A DNA stretch of 64,000 nucleotides from Levilactobacillus acidifarinae DSM 19394 = JCM 15949 (GCF_001434835.1 NZ_AZDV01000026.1:1-64000), one strand, 5' to 3'; positions 38,801 through 48,311 are shown, counted from the stretch's first letter. Translations and numbers: made by a program. Notes: generated by a model from the sequence alone, not told the origin.

Positions 38801-41601
38801 GGGATGCGCTGGATTGGGGCTACAAGAATGTACTGTTACCACTAGCCAAGTTTACGATTACTAATGCACTACCCGCATTCTTTAAGCTGTTAGCCGCGGT
38901 AATCAAGGTCGTTAACTCAGTTTTAAAGGCATTAGCGCCACTAGCAAAGTCGTTATTTAATGCGTTTCTTAAGCCATTTGCTGGGTACACCGGCGGTAAG
39001 GGTATAGGAACGCTACAACTTATTACCAAGGCACTTGACGGGCTCTCAAACTGGATTGATAAGCACCAACACGCAGTTCGAGTATTCGCTGGGATCCTGG
39101 CTAGCCTTTTTGCCTTCAAGATTGGTACCAAGAAGATTTCAGAAGGTGTTACTTGGTTAGCCAAGGTTAACGAGAAGTTAGACTTCATGAAAATGAAGGG
39201 TCCGATACTTCAGCAATTGTTTAATAAAATTACTGGATTAGGCAAGCTGAAAGAAGCTTGGAGCACCCTAAAGGATATGACCTCAGGACTTAGTTGGGGT
39301 AAGTTCAAGGAAGGGGCAGCCAGCGCGAAAAGTTTGGCTGCAACACCATGGACGAAACTAAAAGATGGTACTAAAGCAGCTGGCGGTTTGATCAGTGTGG
39401 GCTGGGGAAAACTCAAAACGGGTGCCACTAATGTTCTGAATTTGGTTAAAGGATTTAAGTCCTGGTCAATTTGGAGTAAGGCCGCAGCTGTGGCACAAGG
39501 TGCTTTAAATGCTGTCATGGCTATCAATCCGTATGTATTGTTGGCCGCTGCTATTGCCGCGTTAGTTGCGGGCTTCGTGCTGCTGTACAAACACAACAAG
39601 AAATTCCGTACCTTCGTGAACAACATCTACAAGGCGGTGACCAAGTGGCTGGGCAGTGCCATTAACTGGATCAAGAAGAACTGGGGTAAGATTGCCGAGT
39701 TCATTATTAATCCGGTTGGCACCATTGCCACGTGGTTCCTAAAAGACACTAAGACCGGTAAGGCCATCACTAAATGGGGCAAGAAGCGCCTTAAGGATGC
39801 CGTTAACTGGGCCAAAGGTATCGGCAAAGGAATTAACGAGAAGGTCGAGGCCGGGAAGAAGTGGGCCAAGCAAGCCGGTGAAAAGGTCGGCAAGTGGGTC
39901 AACGGCTTCCGTACTAAGGCCTCGAAGACGATTAAGACCTGGGCCGGTAAGCTTGGCAGCAAGGTTCACGATGGCGTTTCCGGTGCCAAGAAGTTAGCAA
40001 CGGCCGCAGGTACTAAGATTGGTGGCTGGGTGAACGGATTCCGCAAAAAAGCTTCTTCAACCATTAAGAAATGGGCGAAGGGTCTAGGCTCGGTCATCCA
40101 CACTGGAATCGCTGGTGCTAAGTCGTTGGCAACTAGGGCCGGGACCAAACTGGGCGGCTGGGTGAATGGTTTTCGTAAGAAGGCATCATCAACGCTCAAA
40201 AAGTGGTCCAAGGGACTCGGCAGTACGATTCACAAAGGCGTCGACGGCGCCAAGTCACTAGTCAAGAAAGCTGGTACGAAGTTGGGGACCTGGATTCAAG
40301 CCTTCAAGTCGCCGACAGCCAAGAAGATTGCCTCTTGGGCTGGTTCGCTTGGTGGCAAGATTGCCGGCGGTCTTAAGAAGGGTGTCGGCGCCATTAAGAG
40401 CGCCGCGGCCTCCATTGCTAACGCGATTGTCGGCACCATCGGTAAGGCGGTTAACGGTGTTATCACTGGTTTGAAATGGATTCTAAATCACGTCGGCGCG
40501 GGCGGCATGGCCGGTGGCTTAAGCTACTGGAGCGTGCCACACTTCGCCCAGGGTGGTCGTCACCGTGGGGGTCCCGCGATGGTCAACGACAGTTTGGGCG
40601 GCGCTTACCAGGAAAGTTACCAATTGCCTAACGGGCAACAGGGGATTTTCCCGGCCGTCCGAAACTTGATGGTCAACCTTCCGGCGGGTACCAAGATTAA
40701 GAGTGCCTCCGATACGTTACGCTCGATTCCCCATTACAAAGGCGGTATTGGAAGCTTTAACTTTAAGATGCCCAAGATTGATATTCCAAGCTTCAAGATG
40801 CCGAAGATGGATTTCGACCTCGGCGGGATTGGTAAATCAATCAGTTCGGGTGTTTCAAGTGCCATCAGTTACGTGGCCGGCATCATCGGGTCCGTTTGGG
40901 ATGACGTTAAGAACCCGCTTCAAGTTATCAAGTCGGTAGCCGAGCGCTACGTTGGTTTCGGTAATTTGAGTGGGGCCGGTCTTTCCATTGCCAAAGGTGG
41001 CGTTGACATGACGGAACGCGGGGCCGTTGACACGATTGAGAAGGCGTTGAAGGCATTCGCCGATAAGGTCACCAAGAAACAGAAGAAGAGCAACTCATCG
41101 GGCAGCTCTTCCATGGGTGATCTGTTTGGCGGCTTCGATTTCTCAAGCCTGTACCATTTATTCGATGGTTTCCGTGATGGTGGCTTTACGTCTAAGGAAG
41201 GCCTGTACAACCTCGCGGAGGGCAACACCCCCGAAGTTGTGCTACCGCTCAGTCAGCCGCAACGGGCTATGAAACTGATGGGGCAGGCCTACCAGTACAT
41301 GCACGCTAACTTTGCGGGCGGCATCACCATGCCGAAAGCCATGGCGGTGCCCGACACTCAGTTGCCCGAAACCAATGGGACGGGGGACATGCGCGGCGAC
41401 GGTATGTCTGGGATGCAACAGGCCATCGTTAATGCCGTGATGATGGGGATGAGTAACCCGAGTGCAACGGCAACAACGTCGAATGACCAACAGCCGGTCG
41501 AAGTGATCGTTAAGTTGGGGGATGAGACGCTGGCGACGCACGTCATCAAGGGTATTAGCGCGGTCAATCGCAAGAATGGTAAGAATATGCTGAACCTCTA
41601 A
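35836..41601 (+). CDS. Tail tape measure protein
   Basis: 1921 residues, the longest gene here. The N-terminal half is coiled coil, including repeats of QAENAQIKARND type (about 500-590). Hydrophobic segments near 1170-1260 (MAINPYVLLAAAIAALVAGF) follow. Four tandem repeats of 44 residues (132 nt) lie at 39850-40377, each with a GWVNGFRxKAS core. The length sets the tail length. The glycine-rich C-terminal part may act at DNA ejection. Confidence 0.95.
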   Translation: MDLETLQVLFDINTANIQPKLDELQEKFSGIVGKLKGESDKASDSMSVDKGIDKIAEQVKGLNEKMSSAMNQFKEIIDSGSGTAAKTMAGNVGRMKTTTVKSVDAMMSEIDSKMEQARAAQERMMNLKSLGSSALSAGDPKQASRINEQAASAEARMHRFQTQARQLAGQLKSEMAAIPGAMDRIAHKMDENEGNIESMRRKIKGLEVAEKDAMKYDMSKGFNSEATIATDASRRIGDEISKLKAKMQRAIDTSDALGDQYGRLADREKALKSSTAHVDTELGEQSAKTRTLRQSFSELSSRISSVTGRMRTLMTTLGRVTGISRVTAGLRSMGSQARKLLGPIGQIGTRGASSMNKFSRGTKKARSSLSELKEGMRSLPAQFLVWGVGFEAITKFSQGLLNAAKTNRQFAASLAQIKANLMTAFYPLYSTIMPWLNEFMQMLAKATGWLANFSAALFGMSNATARAGAAGLHKQTKAMGASSTATSQATKAIQQHNAAIQAHNKAMQAAVQKENAAIQARNAAGRKAVQAENAQIKARNDAKRKALQQENAQIREANAKRRAAVQAENEKIKQSNAAAAAAVKKQNDAQKKQIADLKKKYQEYKNSLMGFDEINTLDVSKDIPDYTPKTAKKEALKTFKATPTKSTSDLDLEKTKTFTPEQTKAAPTAEATEPTSDAANMPDDVDNAFGQPMAAYGGAIAAAKEFKKILGELFKPMKEAWAKEGKGVIDAFKYALKEIERLLGDIGRSFIKVWDSKTGVRLITDILRLLKQVLLIIGDIAKAFAEAWEDHGAGTKMIRAILNALDSVLKVLIEIGKSFREAWNDGTGERIAAHLLKLFTDIAKLVSGLANSFRKAWTEGDTGTKLFSAWLKAFDKIVKFADTLVVSFKRAWEQADYGTKIFNNILKVITDIGKTIGNLAGQLDKAWKSGKTGQGIFHTILGIVKDVTGDIKDMAGATAEWAKKLDFRPLLQSIQTLFKSIRGLNKTVWDALDWGYKNVLLPLAKFTITNALPAFFKLLAAVIKVVNSVLKALAPLAKSLFNAFLKPFAGYTGGKGIGTLQLITKALDGLSNWIDKHQHAVRVFAGILASLFAFKIGTKKISEGVTWLAKVNEKLDFMKMKGPILQQLFNKITGLGKLKEAWSTLKDMTSGLSWGKFKEGAASAKSLAATPWTKLKDGTKAAGGLISVGWGKLKTGATNVLNLVKGFKSWSIWSKAAAVAQGALNAVMAINPYVLLAAAIAALVAGFVLLYKHNKKFRTFVNNIYKAVTKWLGSAINWIKKNWGKIAEFIINPVGTIATWFLKDTKTGKAITKWGKKRLKDAVNWAKGIGKGINEKVEAGKKWAKQAGEKVGKWVNGFRTKASKTIKTWAGKLGSKVHDGVSGAKKLATAAGTKIGGWVNGFRKKASSTIKKWAKGLGSVIHTGIAGAKSLATRAGTKLGGWVNGFRKKASSTLKKWSKGLGSTIHKGVDGAKSLVKKAGTKLGTWIQAFKSPTAKKIASWAGSLGGKIAGGLKKGVGAIKSAAASIANAIVGTIGKAVNGVITGLKWILNHVGAGGMAGGLSYWSVPHFAQGGRHRGGPAMVNDSLGGAYQESYQLPNGQQGIFPAVRNLMVNLPAGTKIKSASDTLRSIPHYKGGIGSFNFKMPKIDIPSFKMPKMDFDLGGIGKSISSGVSSAISYVAGIIGSVWDDVKNPLQVIKSVAERYVGFGNLSGAGLSIAKGGVDMTERGAVDTIEKALKAFADKVTKKQKKSNSSGSSSMGDLFGGFDFSSLYHLFDGFRDGGFTSKEGLYNLAEGNTPEVVLPLSQPQRAMKLMGQAYQYMHANFAGGITMPKAMAVPDTQLPETNGTGDMRGDGMSGMQQAIVNAVMMGMSNPSATATTSNDQQPVEVIVKLGDETLATHVIKGISAVNRKNGKNMLNL
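39850..40377 (+). repeat. Four 132-bp tandem repeats in the tape measure gene
   Basis: Units start at 39850, 39982, 40114 and 40246 and encode a 44-residue unit (GAKxLAxxAGTKxGGWVNGF and on). Forty-four is four times eleven, the helical periodicity of tape measure repeats. Units two and three are the most alike. Confidence 0.75.
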
Positions 41602-41614
41602 AGGAGTGAAAGTG

Positions 41615-41977
41615 GTGAGTTATTATTTGGCAATCAACGGGGCCACCATGCCCAATCCCAAGGATTTTACTTGGGGCAACCAAGATATTGACGGTAAAAC
41701 GACGCGGAATGCGAACGGCACCATGACGCGGGACCGCATCACGTCGAAGGTCAAGCTCACGCTGAGCTGGCCGCCACTCTCCGTGGCAGAGTGTAAGACA
41801 ATTTTACAGGCCATCACGGGGGAGTTCTTTCAGTGCACCTACCTGGACGCGCAAGAAGGCGGCATGGTCACCAAGACATTTTATGTGGGCGACCGAACCA
41901 CTCCGGCGTATAGCTGGAACGATAATCTAAACAAGTATACATGGTCGGGCCTGAGTTGTGATTTCGTTGAACAGTAA
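41615..41977 (+). CDS. Small tail protein, DUF6711-like
   Basis: 120 residues (YYLAINGATMPNPKDFTWGN, KVKLTLSWPPLSVAECKTIL, DRTTPAYSWNDN). It takes the place of a distal-tail protein between tape measure and tail tip. AAGGAG is 8 nt before GTG 41615, which is chosen over GTG 41612 and 41606. Confidence 0.7.
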   Translation: MSYYLAINGATMPNPKDFTWGNQDIDGKTTRNANGTMTRDRITSKVKLTLSWPPLSVAECKTILQAITGEFFQCTYLDAQEGGMVTKTFYVGDRTTPAYSWNDNLNKYTWSGLSCDFVEQ

Positions 41978-41989
41978 AGAGGTGATTCT

Positions 41990-44686
41990 TTGATAAAACA
42001 ATCGGATGCGTTTAATGCCGCGTTTGCTAGTACCCAGCGAACACTGGCAATCAAGCTAACCGTGGGCGACCGCGAGTTTACCGCCAATGATCTAATTTCC
42101 GTGACCTATGACTCCGCGGCCATGACCGGGGAACAAATGGGCCTGGGAACGACTTACGAGGATTCGCTTAAAATTGCGTTCTCGGACTTGGTCGAGGGTA
42201 TTCAGGCCAAGGATAAGGTAACGGCCGCCATTGGTATTCAACTGCCGGATAAGTCGTACGAGTACGCGCCGCTGGGGGTATTTTACGTCGACGGTGATAT
42301 TTCGATGGACCGAAACAATAAGCTGACGACCATTAGTGCGGTGGACACGATGTGTTGGCTGGAAGGTGTCTACGTGCCGAAGGTAACCGTACCGACGACG
42401 TTAGCCGATATGGCACTGGATATTGCAAACCAGGCCGGGGTGCCCATTAATCAGGACAACTTTGACCGCTTGCCGAATATCCCGATTACGACGCTCCCGA
42501 GTGGGCAGACCTATCGGGTGGTGCTTGGGTTATTGGCGATGCTGGTGCCGGGCTATGTAGTGTTTGATCGAAGCGGCCAATTGTGCTTGCGTGGTCTTAC
42601 CCAGAGCCAGTATGCCATTGGCCCGGACAATTACGAGATGAATGGACTGACCAAAAACGAAAATCCCTACGCGATTGCGGGGATAACAGTAACGCCATTG
42701 ACCGAGACCAATAACTACTCGGCAACGGATACGACCACCGAGGATGAAACAACTGGGGAGGCTACTGCCAACGATACGACCAGTAAGTCGCTACACGTCG
42801 GGGCGACCACCGGGACACAATTGACGTTGCAGAACGATTTTGTTACTGAGAGTATCTTGAAGAATATATGGTCAGTCTTAGCTGAGATGCAGTATTACCC
42901 GTACACGCTTAATTGGGCTGGTAACCCGGCCGTGGAAGCTGGGGACTGGTTGACGGTGGCCGACACGGCGGGTCACAAGTTTATTGTGCCGAATAACAGT
43001 TATTCACTGACGTTTGAAGGTGGTCTCAGTGCGGTGTCTAGTACTGGGGAGACCGTGACCTCACCGACTAATTGGGACTATCACGGCCAGTTGATGCAGA
43101 CCATCAAGGGCATTGTTCGGCAACTTAACGCGACGGGGACGTTCACATACAATACGCCAACGCAACCAGCAACGCCGCACGAGGGCGACTTGTGGTACAA
43201 GCCAGACGGGACGGCAACCGAGCTGTACATGTACAGTAAGGGGCAATGGATTCCGCTGGCGTCTGACATTACCGGGGATGAAATTAGTAAGAAGGTCGAT
43301 GCCGCGCAAAAAGATATTGCGGCGGCCCGGGACGTTGCGGACGCGGCCAATGCTCTAGCGGGGACCAAGGTCGGCGAAGATGAGTACAACTCGAAGATTA
43401 CGCAGCTGTCCAACGATATTAATTTGCGGGTGACGTCGGGTGATGTGATCAATCAGATTAATATGGAAGCTGGGCGTACCTTAATTCAATCGGGAGAAAT
43501 TCTACTTGATGCTCCTAATGTGACTTTTACTGGGAATGCATTCATTCCCGGAGCCGCTATTAAAGAGTTATCAGCAAGCAAGCTGACAGCTGGGACATTG
43601 GACGCGGATGTAATTAACTTGATTAATATGAATGCTAGTAACATTACGGCAGGCACTTTGTCTGGAAAAAATTTGAGCCTGAATCTCGATACGGGACAGG
43701 TTAAATTTCAGAGTGGGAGCATTCAGAACAGTACGGGTTTATTTGAAATCAATGTAGATTCTGGTGATATTCAGTCTTTTAGTAATTCAGGTAGCGTAAT
43801 GAAAATTGACAATGGTGGTATTTATTACAAGAATAGCTCGTCAGATGCAGAGTATGCCGGTATGCTAGGAATCAACTGGAAAACGGTTGTGGGTGGAGCC
43901 CCAGCAATTACATTGAGTTCGGGATGGAATTTAAATCTTGTATCAGATAGTGATATTGGTGAGCAAACTCTCGACCCTACTGAGAAAAATGCTATTACAA
44001 TTACTCCAAACGGAGTTACGATTTACAATGATACACCTCATGAAGTTACTGATGGTTTTGGAGGAACTTATACAGCACACCCAAACATGGATTTTAGTCC
44101 ATCTGGGTTAAATGTTTCAACGTACAATCGTGATGATAATGACGTATTAGAGTTAGGTAGTATTTTGCTTAGATCGTATTCAGCAGATGGTTCAAATTAC
44201 TCAGGCTTAGACATTGGATTTAGCACGAGTGGCGGTCCGGTAGCTCACATAAATGGTGAACTGCTCACTAGTGGCGATCTTCGTGTTGTTGGTAATTTCA
44301 GTGTAACCGGCTCAAAAAATGCCATTCATGTTACGCGAGATGGCGTTCGCGCGACCCCAGCTTACGAAATGGCTGAGAGCTATTTAGGCGATATGGGTGA
44401 GGCGACAACAGATGATAGTAGCCAGGTAATGATTCCTATCGAATCCTTATTTGGTGACACTGTGAACACTACTATTCCGTACCAGGTTTTCCTACAGTCT
44501 TATAGTTCAAGCCACGTATGGGTCGCGCAACGGTGCGAGGCCTATTTTGTCGTACAGTCTGATCAGCCGAACGCCTCATTTGTTTGGCAGGTAATGGCTA
44601 AACGGCGGGGATATGAGAATGACCGATTAGTTAAGCAAGATATCGATGTAAAGGAAATCGCAAAAATGGAGGGTTATCAAAAATGA
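41990..44686 (+). CDS. Tail tip/baseplate protein, gp58-like, mosaic
   Basis: 898 residues. The N-terminal 330 residues resemble tail-tip hub proteins (YEYAPLGVFYVDGDISMDRN, MCWLEGVYVP). A linker with WYKPDGTATELYMYSKGQW is followed by a coiled stretch and a beta-rich gp58/BppU-like region (AGTLDADVINLINMNASNIT). Past about residue 495 (near 43480) codon use turns clearly more A/T-rich, a sign of a swapped receptor module. The TTG start has GAGGTGA upstream. Confidence 0.8.
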   Translation: MIKQSDAFNAAFASTQRTLAIKLTVGDREFTANDLISVTYDSAAMTGEQMGLGTTYEDSLKIAFSDLVEGIQAKDKVTAAIGIQLPDKSYEYAPLGVFYVDGDISMDRNNKLTTISAVDTMCWLEGVYVPKVTVPTTLADMALDIANQAGVPINQDNFDRLPNIPITTLPSGQTYRVVLGLLAMLVPGYVVFDRSGQLCLRGLTQSQYAIGPDNYEMNGLTKNENPYAIAGITVTPLTETNNYSATDTTTEDETTGEATANDTTSKSLHVGATTGTQLTLQNDFVTESILKNIWSVLAEMQYYPYTLNWAGNPAVEAGDWLTVADTAGHKFIVPNNSYSLTFEGGLSAVSSTGETVTSPTNWDYHGQLMQTIKGIVRQLNATGTFTYNTPTQPATPHEGDLWYKPDGTATELYMYSKGQWIPLASDITGDEISKKVDAAQKDIAAARDVADAANALAGTKVGEDEYNSKITQLSNDINLRVTSGDVINQINMEAGRTLIQSGEILLDAPNVTFTGNAFIPGAAIKELSASKLTAGTLDADVINLINMNASNITAGTLSGKNLSLNLDTGQVKFQSGSIQNSTGLFEINVDSGDIQSFSNSGSVMKIDNGGIYYKNSSSDAEYAGMLGINWKTVVGGAPAITLSSGWNLNLVSDSDIGEQTLDPTEKNAITITPNGVTIYNDTPHEVTDGFGGTYTAHPNMDFSPSGLNVSTYNRDDNDVLELGSILLRSYSADGSNYSGLDIGFSTSGGPVAHINGELLTSGDLRVVGNFSVTGSKNAIHVTRDGVRATPAYEMAESYLGDMGEATTDDSSQVMIPIESLFGDTVNTTIPYQVFLQSYSSSHVWVAQRCEAYFVVQSDQPNASFVWQVMAKRRGYENDRLVKQDIDVKEIAKMEGYQK

Positions 44687-44913
44687 ACAATGAACAAAAG
44701 CAATCAGCACCAGACCAAAAGGACATCATCATTAGCCAGGTAAGCAGTGCGGCCGGTGGAGAAATTGCCGAACTGTTACAGCGGAATGCACGACTGACTG
44801 TGTTGGCCGCTCAGCTACAGACGGAGAACAAGAAGCTCAAGGAAGAGAACGATGCGTTAAAGGCCAAGCCTAAGTCGAACGATACCGTTGTTCCCACTGT
44901 AAAGGAGGACTAG
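44683..44913 (+). CDS. 76-residue coiled-coil tail protein
   Basis: ATGA overlap with the tail-tip gene. The second half is a leucine-zipper-like helix (LTVLAAQLQTENKKLKEEND). Probably a baseplate linker, by position. Confidence 0.6.
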   Translation: MNNEQKQSAPDQKDIIISQVSSAAGGEIAELLQRNARLTVLAAQLQTENKKLKEENDALKAKPKSNDTVVPTVKED

Positions 44914-44916
44914 CCC

Positions 44917-45150
44917 ATGGCTTTAGCAATTAACACATCACTCACGCTGAACGCCACGTCGAAGGACGCCAACGATAAGGTCGTTGCCAACTTTTACGCC
45001 AGCGTGGGACCGACCAACGCCAACAACAGTTTGCAGATGACCATCGTCGACCGTGACCTGTTTGCCGCCAACAAGGATGCTGTTAAGGCGGACTTGCAGA
45101 CGTTTATCGATAATTTTTGGAGTAAGTACACGACGGATTCAACAGATTAG
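44917..45150 (+). CDS. 77-residue tail protein, unknown
   Basis: Beta-rich start (INTSLTLNATSKDANDKVVA) with a helical end. AAGGAGG lies before ATG. It occurs among baseplate genes but belongs to no named family I recognise. Confidence 0.6.
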   Translation: MALAINTSLTLNATSKDANDKVVANFYASVGPTNANNSLQMTIVDRDLFAANKDAVKADLQTFIDNFWSKYTTDSTD

Positions 45151-45161
45151 GGGGATGCCGC

Positions 45162-47297
45162 ATGACGGTAAATTCGACGGCGGGGCTGTCTTCAAGTGGG
45201 ACCCGCCTGTATTACGCCAATCATGGTGATATCGGTTTTATCGAGGTCGCCAACGTTAAGAGCACCCCGGAAATGGGGATACAACCGCAGCAGTTGGAGA
45301 CCACCAATCTTGGTGATGAGACGCAACACTATGATCTCGGGATGAACAACACGGCCTTGCTCGCGTTTAGCGTTATTTACAAGGGGCCAGAGTGGAATAC
45401 TATCTACACCAAGAGTGGCAATCGGCAAGTGTACGACTGGAAAATTGTATACCCCGACGGTATGTATATCACGTTCAGTGGACCTTTTGTGATCACGCTC
45501 GCTGGATTGGATATCAATACAGCCGCGGCTTACACACTAAGTATTTCGCCCGCCGATGTGCCGCTATTTCATAAATCAGATGGGACGACAATTGAAACGG
45601 GAGGTGGTGACGATACGATGAGTTATCGGCCAATGTTTACCAAGACGTTTGCCTCGATTGATGAGATGAATGCGTACGACGATGTTCAAGGGAGTATTGT
45701 TCAAGGTGACTTTGTTTTGATTGGCGGTACCAGTGCTGACCGTGGCAAGGTCTTCTTTTATAACGGCAAAGGGTTCACGTACTTTGCTAGCATTATCGGA
45801 CCACAAGGCGATAAGGGTGACCGAGGGGAACCCGGGGCCAACACCCGCATGATGGGTAAAGTGGATAAGTTACCGGCACTGGCGCAAGAGGGTCAGTGCT
45901 TTTTTGTTGGCACTGAGCTGTATTCCTGGACCAATGGTGTCTGGGTCGACCTAGGGAACTTCGTAGGCGGCAAAGGTGATACCGGCGCTAAGGGAGCCAC
46001 AGGTGACTCGGCCTACCAGGTAGCTGTGGCCGGTGGTTACACGGGTACCGTAGAAGAGTGGCTGGCAAGCTTAAAGGGTGACACCGGGGATAAAGGTGCC
46101 ACGGGTGATTCAGCATACCAAGTGGCGGTATCTGGTGGTTATACGGGTACCGAGGTTGATTGGTTGGCAAGCCTCAAGGGTGAAAAAGGTGATACCGGGC
46201 CGACCGGGGCTGGACTAAACTTGGTCGGCACAGTTGCGGCCGTTGCGGATCTTCCGGTTGACCAGCCAGACGGCACGGGATACCTGGTGGCCGGTGAACT
46301 GTACACGTCGACGGACGGTAAGTGGACGGACGTCGGCCGGTTACAAGGGGCCGATGGTAAGTCGGCTTATCAAGTTGCCACGGGCGCTGGCTATGTGGGT
46401 ACCGAAGCTCAGTGGTTGAGGACTTTAGTCGGGCCCAAAGGACCAGCACAAGATTTGAGCGGGTATGCTACAAATGATGATGTGATTAAAGCCAGTAATG
46501 CAGCCAATATGTATACAGATAACAAAATAGAAGATGCTAATCGCACCACTCATCTGGCCGATAAAACAAATTTAAACGATGTTGTGGAAAATGGTTTGTA
46601 TAGCGCAGGCGCTTCTACCAACGGAATCACAAATACCCCTGATGGATATTATGGATGGTTTGAATTAGAAGTTGAAAATTTGGATAATTCAAAGTCTAAT
46701 GGCGTCCAAAAATATTACGATACTAATAGCGGCATGGGATTCATTAGAGCATGGAATTACTCTAATGGAACAAAAAATTTTACTAAGTGGTCTCCTATGG
46801 TAAACATGGGAATTGTTCATGATGGCGCGAATCTAAATGATGAACTAATTCCGGGGAACTATTTTTCTATGAAGAGTGTTACTAATGGTCCAAGTTTTCC
46901 AAATGGAAGAAGCTATATTAGTTGGATTGTCTATTCCACATTAGATTTGCCTCAAGCGGCTTCTTATACACAAATCGCCATTAATCAACCTGGTGACACC
47001 GCAGTACGAAACTTTGTTTCCGGTGCAGGATGGGGTCCGTGGCAATTGATTGCAGGGGGAAGAGGGCTAACAGATAATGACGATCTTTACACCTTACCTG
47101 CTGGTGAATACATTATTGGTGGCTCTCACCCTAAAAATGCTCCGTCGCCGTCAGAGCCGTGGGCAATTGTTAAAGTTCGCTCATGGGGACAATTAGGTGC
47201 AAAAGATATCGATTTTTTGGATACTTCATATAATCACTATATCAATGTTTACTCTGGTGCGAACCCAGCCTGGGCCGGTTGGCGGGTCGCAAAATAG
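45162..47297 (+). CDS. Tail fibre with N-terminal tail-tube-like domain and collagen-like repeats
   Basis: 711 residues. Residues 1-135 closely resemble the major tail protein (AFSVIYKGPEWNTIYTKSGN, DGMYITFSGPF). Then come Gly-X-Y stretches (GPQGDKGDRGEPGANTR; GDTGAKGATGD) alternating with three SAYQVAV-GGYTGT-WLASLKG modules. The C-terminal 280 residues (from near 46480) are A/T-rich and resemble a pyocin-knob/receptor-binding region. Probably the receptor-binding fibre, using a tube-like collar to dock on the tail. Confidence 0.85.
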   Translation: MTVNSTAGLSSSGTRLYYANHGDIGFIEVANVKSTPEMGIQPQQLETTNLGDETQHYDLGMNNTALLAFSVIYKGPEWNTIYTKSGNRQVYDWKIVYPDGMYITFSGPFVITLAGLDINTAAAYTLSISPADVPLFHKSDGTTIETGGGDDTMSYRPMFTKTFASIDEMNAYDDVQGSIVQGDFVLIGGTSADRGKVFFYNGKGFTYFASIIGPQGDKGDRGEPGANTRMMGKVDKLPALAQEGQCFFVGTELYSWTNGVWVDLGNFVGGKGDTGAKGATGDSAYQVAVAGGYTGTVEEWLASLKGDTGDKGATGDSAYQVAVSGGYTGTEVDWLASLKGEKGDTGPTGAGLNLVGTVAAVADLPVDQPDGTGYLVAGELYTSTDGKWTDVGRLQGADGKSAYQVATGAGYVGTEAQWLRTLVGPKGPAQDLSGYATNDDVIKASNAANMYTDNKIEDANRTTHLADKTNLNDVVENGLYSAGASTNGITNTPDGYYGWFELEVENLDNSKSNGVQKYYDTNSGMGFIRAWNYSNGTKNFTKWSPMVNMGIVHDGANLNDELIPGNYFSMKSVTNGPSFPNGRSYISWIVYSTLDLPQAASYTQIAINQPGDTAVRNFVSGAGWGPWQLIAGGRGLTDNDDLYTLPAGEYIIGGSHPKNAPSPSEPWAIVKVRSWGQLGAKDIDFLDTSYNHYINVYSGANPAWAGWRVAK

Positions 47298-47313
47298 GAA
47301 GGGAAATGGTTTA

Positions 47314-47676
47314 ATGTTCATTTATATTCTGTATGGAGAAGATGGATTTATTACCGATTTTAAAACGGAAAACACTGAAGGATATACAAAGGTGTTTCTA
47401 ATTAATCGGTGGCTATCAAATTTTATGAAATACTCTAAGAAATTTCGGTATGACGGAGAGCAGTTGCTTAATCCGGGAAACCTACCAGCTGCCACTGTGA
47501 CTAGCCTAGAATCAACCATGAGAGGTTTGCAGGACAAAACTGTACAAGCTACTACGGCTACGACAAAGTTGGCGGAAAATCAAACTAACTTATCAACTGG
47601 GTTAAGTCAGGTACAGCAAGCGATCACCACACTGGCGTTGAAGCAAACGGCTTCAAGTACAGAAGGAGATGATTAG
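47314..47676 (+). CDS. 120-residue fibre accessory protein
   Basis: IYILYGEDGFITDFKTENTE, then a helical coiled tail with TTATTKLAENQTNLSTGLSQ. GGAAGGG is 9-10 nt before ATG 47314. It lies directly after the fibre gene. The role is inferred from order. Confidence 0.6.
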   Translation: MFIYILYGEDGFITDFKTENTEGYTKVFLINRWLSNFMKYSKKFRYDGEQLLNPGNLPAATVTSLESTMRGLQDKTVQATTATTKLAENQTNLSTGLSQVQQAITTLALKQTASSTEGDD

Positions 47677-47678
47677 AA

Positions 47679-47873
47679 ATGGTACAAATTTATACGTGGG
47701 CTTATCAAGTTTGGAAAACCATTACGCTTGAAAAATTACGAGGGCAGGTAGGCAAAATCGATGGCATTACTGAGGCCGACTTTAAATCAATTACTGGGGA
47801 AGATTACGAGTCGGCCACAACTGATGTTAATGAGGCTAAAATCTCCTCTGCTAATACTGAATCTATGGCGTAA
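47679..47873 (+). CDS. XkdX-like protein
   Basis: 64 residues. YTWAYQVWKTITLEKLRGQV, then ITEADFKSITGEDY, is the XkdX pattern found after tail-fibre genes in PBSX-like and lactic phages. Function unknown. Confidence 0.75.
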   Translation: MVQIYTWAYQVWKTITLEKLRGQVGKIDGITEADFKSITGEDYESATTDVNEAKISSANTESMA

Positions 47874-47903
47874 TGTACTAGATTATGGAAAGAGGTGTGT
47901 TAT

Positions 47904-48311
47904 ATGAAATCTAAGCTGACCAAATACTATGATTATTTCTGTTTTGGTACCATCAGCGTAATTGCTGGTATTTACATTTTTCGAAATGATAATTACCTTG
48001 CTGACCCCCGGGTTACCCCACCGCCCCCACCGACGGGTATCGAGAATACTGGGTCAGTCTTTATTACCAGTAGCTGGTTCGCTGTAGCATTGGTAATCGG
48101 TGGTGCCATCTTACTTTATGGTGTCTTAAGGGACCAACGTCTGATCCGAAATATTGGACTTGCCTGGATTGCCCCACTTTATGGTGCCTTAGCCTGCGTA
48201 TTCACTTTACGTGGGCTTTTTGATTACCATTTTAATTTGACCTGGATTTTCTCTATCCTGGCACTCGCTTGGATTTTTAAGGTGGCGAGTCAAGGGGGTA
48301 GACATGATTGA
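47904..48311 (+). CDS. 135-residue membrane protein, possible holin-associated
   Basis: Four hydrophobic segments (about 12-28, 50-70, 78-100 and 108-125) and a proline run PPPPP in an outside loop. GAGGTG lies 8-9 nt before ATG. It overlaps the next gene by 4 nt. It stands in the lysis region, but membership of a holin family is not evident. Confidence 0.6.
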   Translation: MKSKLTKYYDYFCFGTISVIAGIYIFRNDNYLADPRVTPPPPPTGIENTGSVFITSSWFAVALVIGGAILLYGVLRDQRLIRNIGLAWIAPLYGALACVFTLRGLFDYHFNLTWIFSILALAWIFKVASQGGRHD

